Source: Diphasiastrum complanatum (lineage: Eukaryota; Streptophyta; Lycopodiopsida; Lycopodiales; Lycopodiaceae). Taken from it: DNA of 64,000 nucleotides. The DNA lies in the NCBI GenBank assembly GCA_029204225.1, contig CM055103.1, positions 23,180,663-23,244,662 on the forward strand, read 5' to 3'. Below are positions 1 through 10,409 of the stretch, piece after piece. Both the position numbers and the translations under genes were made by a program. Under the pieces are notes generated by a model that had not been told where the DNA came from, did not search any database, and saw only the letters and a program-made list of their open reading frames with translations. How positions within the stretch are numbered: the first letter of the stretch is position 1; every line of letters starts with the position of its first letter.

Positions 1-453
1 TTCTATGTCCAAAAAATCTAAGGGATAGATCCGGAAGGGGTTTTCCGGTGTTCTTACCTGAGTCTTATCCATAAATTGTTCAATGTTAGGGTTATTAATG
101 AACCAGTTATTGTCAATGTATCTAAGTGAGAGAACAAATTCATTCATCCATGTACTGAGCCCTAATCTGGCTAATCTTTTTATAAATTGAGCTTCAAAGA
201 CCGCAAGATACCAATTACACCATGTAGGTGAGCATGAAACACCCATCGGTATACCACGAATTTGTCTCCAAGTCTTGTTTCCTAATCTGACAATACAATT
301 GTGTTGGCACAGAAGATCTTTATCAATATTATACCATTCCTCCGCCTGTTTATTAGCCCATGACCATTTAAAAACTTTCCATTCCTTATCCCATTTAAAC
401 CTCAGTAGATCCTTTTTAGAATGTTTAAAGGCATATGTAATGGCTTTACTCAT
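1..453 (-). CDS. Reverse transcriptase fragment, Penelope-like (partial, open at left edge)
   Basis: The minus strand is open for 151 codons from an ATG at 451-453 to the window edge, so the C-terminal part lies outside. The protein carries a run RGIPMGVSCSP (about residues 70-80), then WYLAVFEAQF, then LSLRYIDNNWFI (about 109-120). This order, G-x-PMG followed by an N/E-F helix and then R-Y-I-D-D, is the palm of reverse transcriptases of the Penelope-like type, in which the catalytic box reads YIDD. Here the second Asp is Asn (YIDN), so the enzyme is probably dead. The region is Trp- and Lys-rich upstream of the palm. An in-frame TAG (plus 460-462) precedes the ATG, so the piece is 5'-truncated or has an upstream break. 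A related non-LTR or organellar-type RT is possible; the RT assignment itself is firmer than the class. Confidence 0.6.
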   Translation of the reverse strand, partial: MSKAITYAFKHSKKDLLRFKWDKEWKVFKWSWANKQAEEWYNIDKDLLCQHNCIVRLGNKTWRQIRGIPMGVSCSPTWCNWYLAVFEAQFIKRLARLGLSTWMNEFVLSLRYIDNNWFINNPNIEQFMDKTQVRTPENPFRIYPLDFLDIE

Positions 454-749
454 AATAGTCTAGCTATGGAGTAGAACACAAAAACAAGAGAGAGAGGACT
501 TCAAGGCTCACACAACTTGAATGATTTTTCAAAGTGTAGTAGGGTGTGGAAACCCCTCCAAACTATGGGCTACATTTAGCATGTAATATATAGAGGTGGT
601 GTCTTACTAATTCTAGCTCTAGAACCCACATGGGTCCTCAACCTACTTGTTATTACTTGCCTAATTAGCACAAGTGGGGTGTACCATGTACATAAATGTT
701 TTTACCCCCATGTCTTATGCACAACTTACAAGTTACAAGTATACAAGCC
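454..749. other. No gene recognised
   Basis: Apart from short chance reading frames I see nothing coding. The stretch separates the Penelope-like RT fragment from a coding-like minus-strand piece. Confidence 0.4.
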
Positions 750-1095
750 TTAAGGGGCAAAATAGGCATTTATTTCAACACTGTCCTCATCAAGGTCATT
801 CATAAAAACCAAAGGGTGTGGCGATAAGGGAGCATCAAGGGTGGCAGATGAAGTTTCAATGAAAGTATCACCGTTTTCTTTTTCTAGGCATGTAAAGGCT
901 TTTCTAATGTGCAAATTGTAAAACCTTTCTATCGGCAAAATCATTAAGACGGCCAAAAAGATTTTCTACCAAACTCAAAGTATCCTTCTTTATAACAAAC
1001 TCCAAAAAAAACGTCGGTCGAGAGTGGGTGATATATAGTGGTTTTTGAGGAAGTTTCCTAGAAAGCGGCTTTTTGCCCTGGTGGGTTGGCAACAA
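750..1095 (-). pseudogene. Unrecognised coding-like remnant, two frames
   Basis: Two overlapping minus-strand frames, 1095 to 904 (63 codons) and 956 to 750 (68 codons), read as if one were the continuation of the other after a frame change near 905-955. The first contains SLVENLFGRLNDFADRKV and the second KAFTCLEKENGDTFIETSS, which look more protein-like than random sequence. I do not recognise a family. The piece lies between the Penelope-like RT fragment downstream and LINE fragment a upstream on the same strand, so it may belong to either element or to an older insertion. Chance open frames are a real alternative. Confidence 0.2.
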
Positions 1096-1096
1096 A

Positions 1097-1522
1097 TCAT
1101 GTCCTTTCGTTTAAGCTAAGCTTACAATCTGAAACAAAGCCTCTCTCTACCACCATGGGAAGTGACGCGAACTCCGCCAAAAGAATCTCATGAGGAACTG
1201 ATGGCTTCGCACGAATCATCCTCCCTAACATGGTGATCTGCAAGCGAGTGATGTCTCTCCAAGTACCCTGAGATATCCCTGGGCACCAAACCTCCGCCGA
1301 GTGCAAAGCCACTAGTGAGACTGCTGTAGAGAAAAGGTGGTCTCTAGAAGCAAAATCATGAATATGGTAAGTAGTACACACTCTCCACATATGTACCAAG
1401 GCAGCATGTCCCTTATGCAGGCGAGATAGAGCAGTAGAGCGAAAAGTGAGTAAGGGACCAGTGAATAGTACACCTAGATAGGTGTATGAGTCCATCATAA
1501 TAAAATGAGTGTGTATCAATAT
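1097..1522 (-). pseudogene. LINE fragment a (post-RT region)
   Basis: The 140-codon minus frame contains SYTYLGVLFTGPLLTF and LHKGHAALVH. These match the region just after the RT fingers-palm in LINE fragment c (TYLRVLFSGPLLTF, LHKGHTSLVQ). It then continues through the stretch that fragment c has lost, ending at RMIRAKPSVPHEILLAEFAS. Both ends are broken: it begins in the middle of the ORF and stops near 1120 without a 3' tail. Its upstream edge abuts the C-terminus of fragment b, so ORF parts are out of order (C-terminal part, then middle part) along the minus strand. That order shows two separate insertions or a rearrangement rather than one element. Confidence 0.7.
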
Positions 1523-2270
1523 CTAGTCTCCTCCTCCTCAGGTCTGACATCTCCCGGATCATCAATGCGACACATCTAGGGTCCTCATAGGATATCAAGG
1601 TAGAAAGTGTAACTGGGTGCTCTCTGAACAAGCAGTAGTACCTCCCCCGAATCTCATAGTAGGTTGGACATCTGAAGAGGAAATGTGATTCGTCCTCAAT
1701 CTCATGCATAGAACACATGCTACAAAGCCGGTCCTCTCGTGGGGTGCCACTGTATCTGCTGGTCTCAATGGCCAGCTGATGTGAAGAAACCCGAAACTGA
1801 CCCATCTCTATCCATAGTCTGTGTGATATACTCCTCAGCAAGTAGCCAGATACTATGGGGCAGCCAGCTGGATCAAGAGATAGAAAGTGTGTACGTTAAA
1901 ATCACTCTTGGTTCCCAATGGACCCTGCCAAGTGATATGAAGATAGAGGAGGCCTCTGATGTACTGGTGGGTGCCTACAGGTAGGTCGGTGATCTGGATA
2001 CCCAATGTGGAGAGGAGACGACAAGCCTGGGAATACCATGAGAAAAGGTGTCCCTCTGAGTGTAGGCGCGAGATGAGGATAGAACCGCAACAACATAGTG
2101 TACACCCCCATCCTGAAGATCATCCAACCTCTGTATAAAAGTCACAATATGGAATAAGGCCTCAATTTGAATGGGGGGACCGCGAACTCTGCCCGTATAA
2201 TCTGATGAGGTACTGAGGGCTTAGCCCGTATCATCCTAGAGAGCAAACGAATCTGGAGCCGGGAGAGAGA
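1523..2270 (-). pseudogene. LINE fragment b (C-terminal zinc-binding region)
   Basis: Read on the minus strand, this begins near 2270 with RMIRAKPSVPHQI-like sequence, which is homologous to the end of fragment a. It passes through broken frames at 2123-1902 and ends in the frame 1841-1523. That last frame has RVSSHQLAIETSRYSGTPR followed by LCSMCSMHEIEDESHFLFRC, a C-x2-C...H-x4-C pattern. This is the C-terminal zinc-binding motif (zf-RVT type) found downstream of RT in many plant LINEs. It is 5'-truncated, directly preceded on the minus strand by the 3' tail of fragment c, and fused at its other end to fragment a with no tail of its own. Confidence 0.7.
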
Positions 2271-2284
2271 GAAAAAAAATTAGA

Positions 2285-2327
2285 ATTAGAATTATTATTA
2301 TTAACGTCTTTTGGTACCCAAAGGTAC
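2285..2327 (-). other. LINE c 3' end: hairpin plus microsatellite tail
   Basis: In the sense direction (minus strand) a 5-bp stem GTACC/GGTAC with loop TTTG sits at 2327-2314. It is followed by CAAAAGACGTTAATAATAATAAT. The same arrangement with a covarying stem occurs at 41067-41097 on the plus strand. A conserved 3' hairpin is a known recognition element for the RT of several LINE clades. Confidence 0.6.
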
Positions 2328-2570
2328 ATAAGACAAAACAGAGTAAAAAGGTGAGGAGCATTGTCCGCATACAGACTTATTTACTAGTAAAAAGAAAAGA
2401 AGACAAGAAACTAGCATATCTATCTCGCAATCTCTAAGAAGAAGTATCCAAGCTTGACCACCAGCTTGCGAGGGTACAATGCAAGAGCTTAACTACCTGC
2501 TTTGCGGAGGAGACTAGCTACGAGTAAGCTGAAAATAATGAGTGAAAGTAGTAGTGGAGCGTGCTGTAGA

Positions 2571-4150
2571 CTAGCGAGAAGCCCGTAAAGATTTGGTGAT
2601 CCTGGAACTAGCAGAAGTATGTGAGACTCTCTGTGTCTTTGATCTCCGAGTGGGGACTTCAAAATCCAAAACGAAAATATCCTCTCTGTCTCGCTTCTGG
2701 AAAAACTGGGTAATATGAGCCTGGCTGTGATCCATATCTGTGGTAGGTAGAAGTGAAGCTTGTAGAGTATACATCTCTCTCAATAGAAGACCTACACATT
2801 TGGAGTCTGGATACTCGAGGAACGATCGCAACGTGAGAGGGGTATCTCTGTATAAACAATGGTAACGCCCCCTGATCTCATAATATACTGGAGAGCGAAA
2901 GATGAAATGGAACTCATCCTCCATCTCATGAAGAGAACAAAGCTAACATATCCTCTGCAATCTGGGAGTGTCCGTGTATCTACCCGTCTCAATAGCCAGC
3001 TGATGAGAAGAGACTCGGAGCTGTCCCATACGGTTTCGCAGACCAAAAGACAATGGCTGTGTAAGATATGCTGGAAGGACAGGGGTACCCGTAGTATCCA
3101 ACCGTAGTAGATGTGTGCCATAGAAATGTATCTTGACCTTATCAGGGTCAGGATGTGACCATATAGTGCCTATGTAGCTACGATAAATATGCTGTCTGAT
3201 ATAAGCATGGGTCCCACTCGGAAGATCAAGTACAGATAAGCCCCAAGTCCGAAGAAGGGCTGAGACACTGCCAAACCAAGAATGCTTGGCCCCCTGTCCA
3301 GCAATGGTGCGTGATGAAGTGAGAGCAGCAACAATATATCTTGAAGTGTCTAACTTTGATATCCTGTGAAGAAAGGTAATGATCTGAAACATAGCACCGA
3401 TAACTAGGGGAGGGGAAGCAAACTCCGCTAATATGATATTGAACAAGAGAAGTATGCCCCTTATGGAGTCTGGTGAGGGCTGCCGGTCGGAATGTGAGTA
3501 GCGGACCAGAAAAAAGTACTCTCAAATAAGTGTAAGAGGTCACAATCTCAATCGGCAGCCCGTCATAATAGAAGGTCACATCTCTCATATGCTGTCTATT
3601 GGTGTTGAACACCATAATCTTGGTCTTCTTAGTATTAACCGTCAATCCCCAAAGCTGACAGAAGTGATGTAAAGCAAAAAGGTGTCTCTGTAAGCCAGCT
3701 GTAGAGGATGAGGGAAGAACCACATCATCAGCATATAGGAGAATTGGGATATCTGCTAAGGGACAGCCCTCTCCACCTTCCTCTCGAATAATCCGCTCGA
3801 GGTCATCAATATATAGTGCAAAGAGAGTAGGAGATAAGGGGCAACCCTGCTTCACTCCAATGGTAGAATGGATCAGCGAGGACCAACCACTACCGTCCCT
3901 GAACCGCGCCCAAACTCGCTCATATAAAGTAATGATCGCGGCAATAGTCTCGTCTGTGAAGCCAAGTGAAGATAATCTCTGGAAAAGGAGATGTCTCGGA
4001 ACTGAGTCAAAAGCTTTGCGGAAGTCCACAAAGCAACAATAAACTCTCTGTCTCTGATGTCGTGCCTCCTCAATGATGCATCTCAAAATGAAAATCTGAT
4101 CTGAGGTAGAGTATCTTGGTCTGAACCCAGCCTGACCCATGAGCATCAAT
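2571..4150 (-). pseudogene. LINE c reverse transcriptase ORF, broken
   Basis: On the minus strand the RT motifs appear in order: FVDFRKAFDSVPR (catalytic Asp of box A), GVKQGCPLSPTLFALYIDDL (box B), and ILLYADDVVL (box C, the YADD catalytic pair). TVNTKKTKIMVFN and TYLRVLFSGPLLTF follow. After LHKGHTSLVQ about 65 codons present in fragment a are deleted, and the frame changes into 3446-2943 (ILAEFASPPLV, then GMQ-like LRNRMGQLRVSSHQLAIETGRY). The zinc-binding end around 2900-2924 is MEDEFHFIFRSPVYYEIRGRY. Here the final Cys of the C-x2-C-H-C motif appears as Ser, a further sign of decay. The catalytic residues of the RT palm are intact, but the ORF cannot give a full protein. Confidence 0.75.
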
Positions 4151-5690
4151 GTACTATGGTAAGTAGTTAGGGCAAATCCATGCCATACCAACTACCCAAA
4201 ATTATCAACCTATATATGAGAATCTTATCTACCTTCAGAGCCTAGCATTATACACACAATGCATTGTTTCTTTACTCTTATAAATCAACAGTTATAGTAT
4301 AAGTATGGGCTGGTTTGTTTATAAAGTCGATAGCATATGTCAATCAAGTAAATGAATACCCCTATATTCATGCATCCTTCATGTAAGCCATCTTTATGTT
4401 TCATTTCTTTAACCAAAAGCTCTTTCGAAGCTACTTACTTGTATATAAGAAATGTTCCTAAAAAGTATGTCAACCAAAACTGAAACCGTATGTCATAGAG
4501 TGTACCTCGTCATAAGAAAGAAAGAAAGTGCTAAGCAAAATACATGAATTCGTGGTGAAGCCATATCTTGAGTATTAGCCATCCCTCACTTACTAGTATT
4601 TCCCGTCTATCAACATTAGTTCATTCAAAGAAAACCGTCAAAGGACATTTATATACCGTCGACACATAATGCAAAAACCTGCAAGTTCTTTTTTCACATA
4701 TCTGGATGGAGAAAAGAGACACCTTTACCTATAACATTCCGAAAGTTCACCATGTAATGTTCTAGCCTAAAACATCAAAGTAACAAATGACTTCCATTTG
4801 CTTCTATTCATCCTCAAAAGTAAGTTTTCCCATGTAGTAATCCCGGAAGATAAATGAATAGTTCATTTTCACATTATTGAAAGAAATGCTATCAACAGAT
4901 CGTTGGAAAACAGCAGTAGATCGCATCTCTTCCTACTTGGAAGTGCGCTCTACAAAGTCTGAATTTTTATACAACTAAGGTAGCGCGAATACCTTTGATC
5001 AAGTGCGATTGAGGTCTGCTGTCCAGTGCACTATTATTGGTTGAGTACAAGTGTTGTCTCTTTGATTACATATAGTGGATGATCAGTGACTACAAACATT
5101 TTGTATATCATCGCTGTAAAACAGCATTTAGATTACCACAAAAAGTGAAGAGTATCATAATTACAGTTGCCTATTGCCTATAGGCAGATCGCGGCCCTGC
5201 AGGATAAGTTTATACCTGAAAAATGTAGCCCGTTTGCTTCCAAGAGCATGAGAAAGAAGTTGATATCCCAGCGATGGGCTGTTAGGAAAGCCACACATAG
5301 AATTTTCCTCACCTGTAGGGTGCTGTGTAGTAGAATGTAGCACGTGTAGGGCGCTATCTAGTAGAATGGAGCATTAGTGTGAGAGAGATGAAGAGGACAA
5401 AAGAGAAAGCGAAAGAGCGAAAGTGGTGTGAAGAAGATTGATTTATTACCAGTCAATTTATAGCTTTCTATGGTGGGAAATAGGGTTTGCTAACCATCGT
5501 TGGCTTGATCACCTGTAGAACAAGCCTTCCCGAAAACCAAGAAGGCCCCTCATGTAATTTTTTTTTTAAAAGTTTGCCAAAGGTTTTATTGTCGTGGCTA
5601 ACCTGTTTATTGGTAACGAAGCCTTCGCAAGTAGTAATTTGCAAGAACATAACGAAGGTATAGTGAAGTAATATATGCATTGAACAAAGT

Positions 5691-5694
<4 letters not shown>
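4151..5694. other. No gene recognised (possible MRE11 upstream intron or intergenic)
   Basis: I see no convincing exon, RNA gene or element ends. If 6013-6798 is the end of MRE11, its preceding exons should lie here or left of the window. I could not identify them by motif, so the LINE and Penelope fragments may sit in a large intron, or the gene end may be a detached copy. Confidence 0.4.

Positions 5695-5745
<51 letters not shown>
5695..5745. repeat. (GA)n microsatellite
   Basis: About 25 uninterrupted GA units. They give a false Leu-Ser repeat reading frame on the minus strand. Confidence 0.95.
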
Positions 5746-5748
<3 letters not shown>

Positions 5749-5810
5749 GTTTGTGTCTCGCTCTATCTATGTATCTATGTATAGATCCAATTAAATATCC
5801 CTGTTTGTCT

Positions 5811-6022
5811 GTTTGCACCTGGAGAAGCAATATGTACAATATTTAACTCTAGAGGACACTTGTATGAATTCAGGAACTACTTCATTTGATAAATTCTGGA
5901 CTGCAGGGCAGGGGCAGTTTGCACCTGGATAAGCAATATGTACAATATTTAACTCTAGAGGACACTTGTATGAACTCAGGAACTACTTCATTTGATAAAT
6001 TCTGGACTGCAGGGCAGGGGCA
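5811..6022. repeat. Two-copy tandem duplication, 106-bp unit, carrying a splice acceptor
   Basis: Positions 5811-5916 and 5917-6022 are the same 106 bp with two visible differences (gagaag/gataag and gaattcag/gaactcag). Each unit ends in CTGCAGGGCAGGGGCAG, which contains the acceptor of the first MRE11-like exon. Use of the proximal acceptor would run into an in-frame stop after about 15 codons, so the distal copy is the functional one. Confidence 0.9.
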
Positions 6023-6798
6023 GTTTCAGCTTCATTAAGAAGTATAAGCATTGATGAGGATAGCGATGCTAAAGCTGAAGAATCGGAAGATGAACTTGAA
6101 GAGCCAGACAGCGATTCGGTAATGCTTATGCATGGTTTGCACAGGCGAAGGCATTTCCTAGTGCAGTCTGTAGAGTATTTGAGTATCTTGAGATTTTTGC
6201 ACGTGGGGGCTCGGCTAGTCTTAAGCTATCAGAGATTGATTTACATCATGATATTATTAAATAGCAGAATCGTGAAAGCCACCAAAATGAAGAAATAAAA
6301 TGCTTAATGTTAAGTCAGTTCTTTCAAAGTCTCCTTTTTGATTTTGCACCTCGTGAATGTAATCAATTTTTCTGTACTTCATTTAAATCAGGAGCCTGTA
6401 CGTCTTTCAAAAATTTCAAGGGGTCGGAAGAGGCCTGCTCCAGCTGGATCTCAAAGGGGTCGAAGAGCCTCTAGTGGCCAACAATCTACGCCAAAGCGAG
6501 GACGAAAAGTCATGAACACAGTTACGACTAGACAAAGCTATGTTGATGATGACGACGACGAGGATGATGATGTAGCAACCAGATCAGGAAGAGGACAAAC
6601 ACCCCCTGTAAGTTACACTTTTCTTTTGAACACTTGGAACCGCGTCACAAAGCCTACACTGCAACCATGCAACTGAAGGTTGGTCAAGTGTAAATGAGAT
6701 TTGGCTCGATGGCTAAATACTATCATGTCTTTCAATGTATTTACACATCTAACGTTTTGTTTTAGATTCGACGAAGCTGGGGTTCTCTTCGAAGATAG
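6013..6798 (+). CDS. MRE11: MRE11 double-strand-break repair nuclease, C-terminal exons (partial)
   Basis: Three exons join in phase. Exon 1 runs from about 6013 to 6118 with donor GTAATG; its exact start is uncertain because several AGs lie in the duplicated acceptor. Exon 2 is 6392-6607 (acceptor ATCAG, donor GTAAGT). Exon 3 is 6766-6798 (acceptor TTTTAG, ending in TAG). The tail is acidic (SISIDEDSDAKAEESEDELE), then basic and RG-rich (SRGRKRPAPAGSQRGRRASS, TPKRGRK), then a run of Asp/Glu, and ends IRRSWGSLRR. Plant MRE11 proteins have this disordered, DNA-binding tail. As I recall, the Arabidopsis protein also ends with a short Arg/aromatic-Gly-x-Leu-Arg-Arg motif. MRE11 is the nuclease of the MRE11-RAD50-NBS1 complex in DNA end processing. 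The catalytic phosphoesterase exons are not visible in this window. The name rests on tail features only, so another RG-rich nuclear protein is possible. Confidence 0.55.
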
Positions 6799-9700
6799 GA
6801 ATGCACTTGAACTTGACACTGATATAAATGTGAGCGCCAAAATGCTGGAGGTAATCTTATTATAATAGCCTCTTTCCTTCAAGAGTCAAAAAAGCTATCG
6901 CATTACATTTTGTGAGCTGTCTCGATTATTGCTCATCTTATCTTTCAAAAAACTACTGCTATAAGATATCAATGAAACTTCCAATTGAACAAATCAGAAC
7001 CTAGAAACACATTTTCAGAAAGCTTTCTGTCTGGGGGCTGCATACACAATTTAGAGCAGTTTCTTCATGCTACTCACTCTTAAATATAATTTCCTTCTTT
7101 TCAATGTGGCTTTTTGCTAAATTCTGAGTTTATACCATTGTTTCTTTGGTGTTTTCCATTGGGATTCTATATTTGAAGTCTACCGAAGCATACAAGGGAT
7201 TCAAATTAAGGATTCAAATTTTGGGATACCTCGTACTTGTGGTACCAAGGACCCGGACTTCTCTGGTAGCTCTTTCTTAGCAGGGAACTGTGTCCATAAC
7301 TTTTTTTGTTGTCAATCAGGTGTTTCTTTCATGAGGTCTGTACATGGCAGTGTATTGAACATGTGTGCCATGTAACATTGAACGCTAGAAGCCAAATAAG
7401 AAAGTTTTGTAAGTGAAAAAGTTGCATGGGAATAAGGAAAGTTAAGCTGTCACTTTCCTGTCTCGAACTTAATGTCTCTCAGAACTACCTGATTGTCATC
7501 TATAATAAGGTGTGAATGTATACAGATTCATGATTTGTCCTTAACAATGTACTAAAATTTTAGGTCTAGTTGCACATGATAGGCTTTGAAGTCTGACACT
7601 ATTAAGATCGACCCTTTCTGAGCTATTTTTCACTAGCCATAGGCCATAGATTTCCTCTTCACCATCACGTGGATATCCTAAACCTAAAGCCTACGTTGTC
7701 TAACTCCTTTGCTATCATTGCCAAACATTTTAATCTTTTTGACCAATTATACAACATCAAGTCACCACAGTAGCATGTTTCACTTATGCATTTTTGAAGC
7801 TATGAATAACTGCTTTGTTAAGGCTTTATTGAGTGAGTTTTGGGCCTTGAGTCTGAATAAAAAGCTAGGGGATCTTAGCCTTGCTATGATTCATAAGGGT
7901 TTGATATGGTTCAATAAGGTTCACTGTGGTTCACTAAGGTTTAGTGCATATGGTTTAATACGCGTTAGGTTTTGATGTCAATTGGGTCATGATTTTCACA
8001 TTTAGGTTTACGCAAGTTGATGCTAGTTGGGTTCATTTTATATAAACAAAATCTCACCTAACTGCCCAAAATTGGACCTATAACTACTAAAAACTTATTC
8101 AATGTTGATCCTCTATATCTCCTCTTTCTACCGAGACCTATATTGCATGTACTTCCGATTTTTATTTTGTTTGCGAATTGCAATTTGCGAACCTCAAAGC
8201 AAATCGTGATTTGAATTGCGAGTGCAACTATGTTATGAAGTTCAACACAAGTACTGATATCAAATGAAAGCATAAAACAACAAATAGCATTCACAAAGCA
8301 ATCTCAAATAAGAAAAGTAGATGAATGATAGCAATTGTCGATACCTCATGCAATCTCTAACTACGATCTCTAGAAAAATATAGAACTCCCCTACAAGAAG
8401 CTCGGATCACCAAAATTTTGAGAAATGGTAGATCCCTTGCCCTGTATATAGTCAAATGGCAAAAGTCTACAAGGTTACAAATGTGACCTCCTCTAGGGTT
8501 TCCAAAATAGCGCAATTAGTCTTATCTACTTAAACAATGTTATCCAAGTAAAAGAAGGGTCTAAAGTAGTAATGGGACTAGAAAAACATTTGCGAGACCG
8601 TATGGACTTTGTAACGTACGCCGATAACACCCAAGAGAAACTCTACTTTGGTTATCAAGTTTCATCACAACATTGAAATGACATGTTGTATCTAGTTCAA
8701 GTGTAGACATATATTTATAATGAAAAAGAAAATAACGAATAGGGATTTCAAGAAAGCCTAAAAAATGTGGATGGTATTCTGTGAGGGCTCATCAAATTTT
8801 ACTAAAACGTAGCCATCTAATCACAATACTAGCATTGGAAATAGGGGTCCACTTAATAAATAGGAGCATCACAAGGCCCCAACCACACTTTGTGGACAGG
8901 CTTCGAAAATTGTAAGGCATCTATTTGTCATCCATAACAAGTGACAAAAATATTCTTTCAAGAGGATACCCATTTTGTTATGAAGACTTAGGAGAGTAAA
9001 GAGGGAAATGCCTCTATATTTTATTTATCTATTGTGACGAGATTATGTCAGTGGGAGCTTGAAGGTCTAGAAGCGTGGCATCATTATAGAGGGTATTTTG
9101 GGATTCTCATGCACAACACAAATGGATTGGACTTACAGGGAGAAAAATCGATTTGTAGAGGGATATGTTTATTTTGACATGCTACTATTCCGTCAAACAT
9201 AATCTATCATAAAAGGTGCAAACACTTCATTGTAAGCCTTGTAAGCCCATTTCGTCTCATTCTAAAAGAGAGAAAGTGTTGCTTGACGGGTGACTTCAAT
9301 GCCAGGCCTATCATCATATAAAGCTGACTTTCCCACTTTTGCGCTCCACGCTACAACCTCTTTATTTACAATCCAAACTCTACATATCTTGACCACACCC
9401 TACCTTCATAAACGCATCTCATATGCCAGCATTTTGTACATTGCAAACAAATACCTCAATTGTCATTTCCCAATAATCTTAAAGGTTCTCTTTCTTTGCT
9501 ATAACGATGATCCTTGAAATTTTTGAAAAACTAAAGGCCAACCAACCTAGTGATATACTACTTCTTACATCACTATCTGCTTGTTGGTTGACTTTTTTAC
9601 ACTGGAGTAGTATTTAGCTTTCCTTGTAGTTATACTAGCCTCATTCAACCAATCCATAAGGCGCCCATGTTATCGAGGGGGATAAGTGGTAACTCAATGC

Positions 9701-9943
9701 TCATCGGTGTCATTTCAGATAATTTTACTGAAGTTTGCCATCCCTCCCCTGTTGTTCTAGAGTATTATCTACTGAATAGGAAAACTTTGGTGACACTATG
9801 TGAGCATGAAGCAATATCCATGGATTGCTTTCTCCTTTGTCATGGTTCTTATAAATAGGACAACTAATGACAACATCACAAATATGGCAGCACGTCACAA
9901 ACAATATATAGTATACTGTTCGTATGATAGGATTCTCCTACAG
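6799..9943. other. No gene recognised
   Basis: AT-rich sequence downstream of the MRE11-like stop codon. Only short chance frames are present, with no element termini, RNA gene or repeat array. The 3' UTR of the upstream gene must lie at its start. At the right edge it is joined abruptly to the truncated end of hAT copy A. Confidence 0.4.
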
Positions 9944-10409
9944 CTATCCCTCAGCATGTGTGTGCGGACAACCTCTGAACTAGGGACTCTCCAGCTAGGG
10001 CTGACAGACTGTGCAAGGCGGAAGGCCCTTCTGAAGGGCTCGGAGTCGCTAATGGCAAATGGAAGGTTCAGCTCATAAATCAGGCTGGCCACGGCCTGTG
10101 TGGCCTCTCTATCCATGTGCGGCTGATGCGCGCCGCGAATGCTCTGGTGCCTAAGAACTCTCCCAGCTGGGCGATGGGTAGCGGACCTCCAGCACGGTGC
10201 ACCAAATGTGACGGGAATGGATGATGACGCGACAGGCTGGGCACTAGTGGATGCATCAGCTGTAGATGTGGAATGGGGAGAGTGGGATGCACTGGCCGGG
10301 ATGGGTGCGGCAGCGTAAGTGGGGTACACTGGTGGAGGGTGGACATCTGGCATGGGATACGAAAACTGCTGGGTAGGGAGGTCATCCGGATGTGAAGGGA
10401 GGGAGGAAG
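9944..10409 (-). pseudogene. hAT A transposase, second segment
   Basis: This is the continuation of the N-terminal transposase segment after the R1 insertion site. It starts with LPSHPDDLPTQQFSYPMPDV, passes the Pro/Ser-rich linker, and reaches DREATQAVASLIYELNLPFA, SEPFRRAFRLAQSVSPSWR and EVVRTHMLRD. All are near-identical to residues about 205-355 of the copy B transposase. Homology then ends, before the DUF659 catalytic core, so no active site is encoded. The reading frame across this piece is open. Confidence 0.8.

Larger units (their letters stand above)
2283..4150 (-). mobile_element. LINE element c, 5'-truncated, with 3' tail
   Basis: This is the best preserved LINE piece on the left. 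Homology starts near 4150 with MGQAGFRPRYSTSDQIF and runs through RT and the C-terminal zinc region to about 2571. A 3' UTR of about 250 bp ends in a small hairpin (2314-2327) and a TAA/TTA-type microsatellite tail at 2285-2304. The 5' truncation (no endonuclease seen) and the simple-repeat tail are the hallmarks of target-primed reverse transcription. The start at 4150 is set by where RT homology ends, not by a target duplication, which I could not find. Confidence 0.75.

Noticed and set aside
5468-5839. 123-codon minus-strand frame with a Leu-Ser repeat
   Set aside because: It is produced by the (GA)n microsatellite at 5695-5745. The non-repeat part has no recognisable domain.
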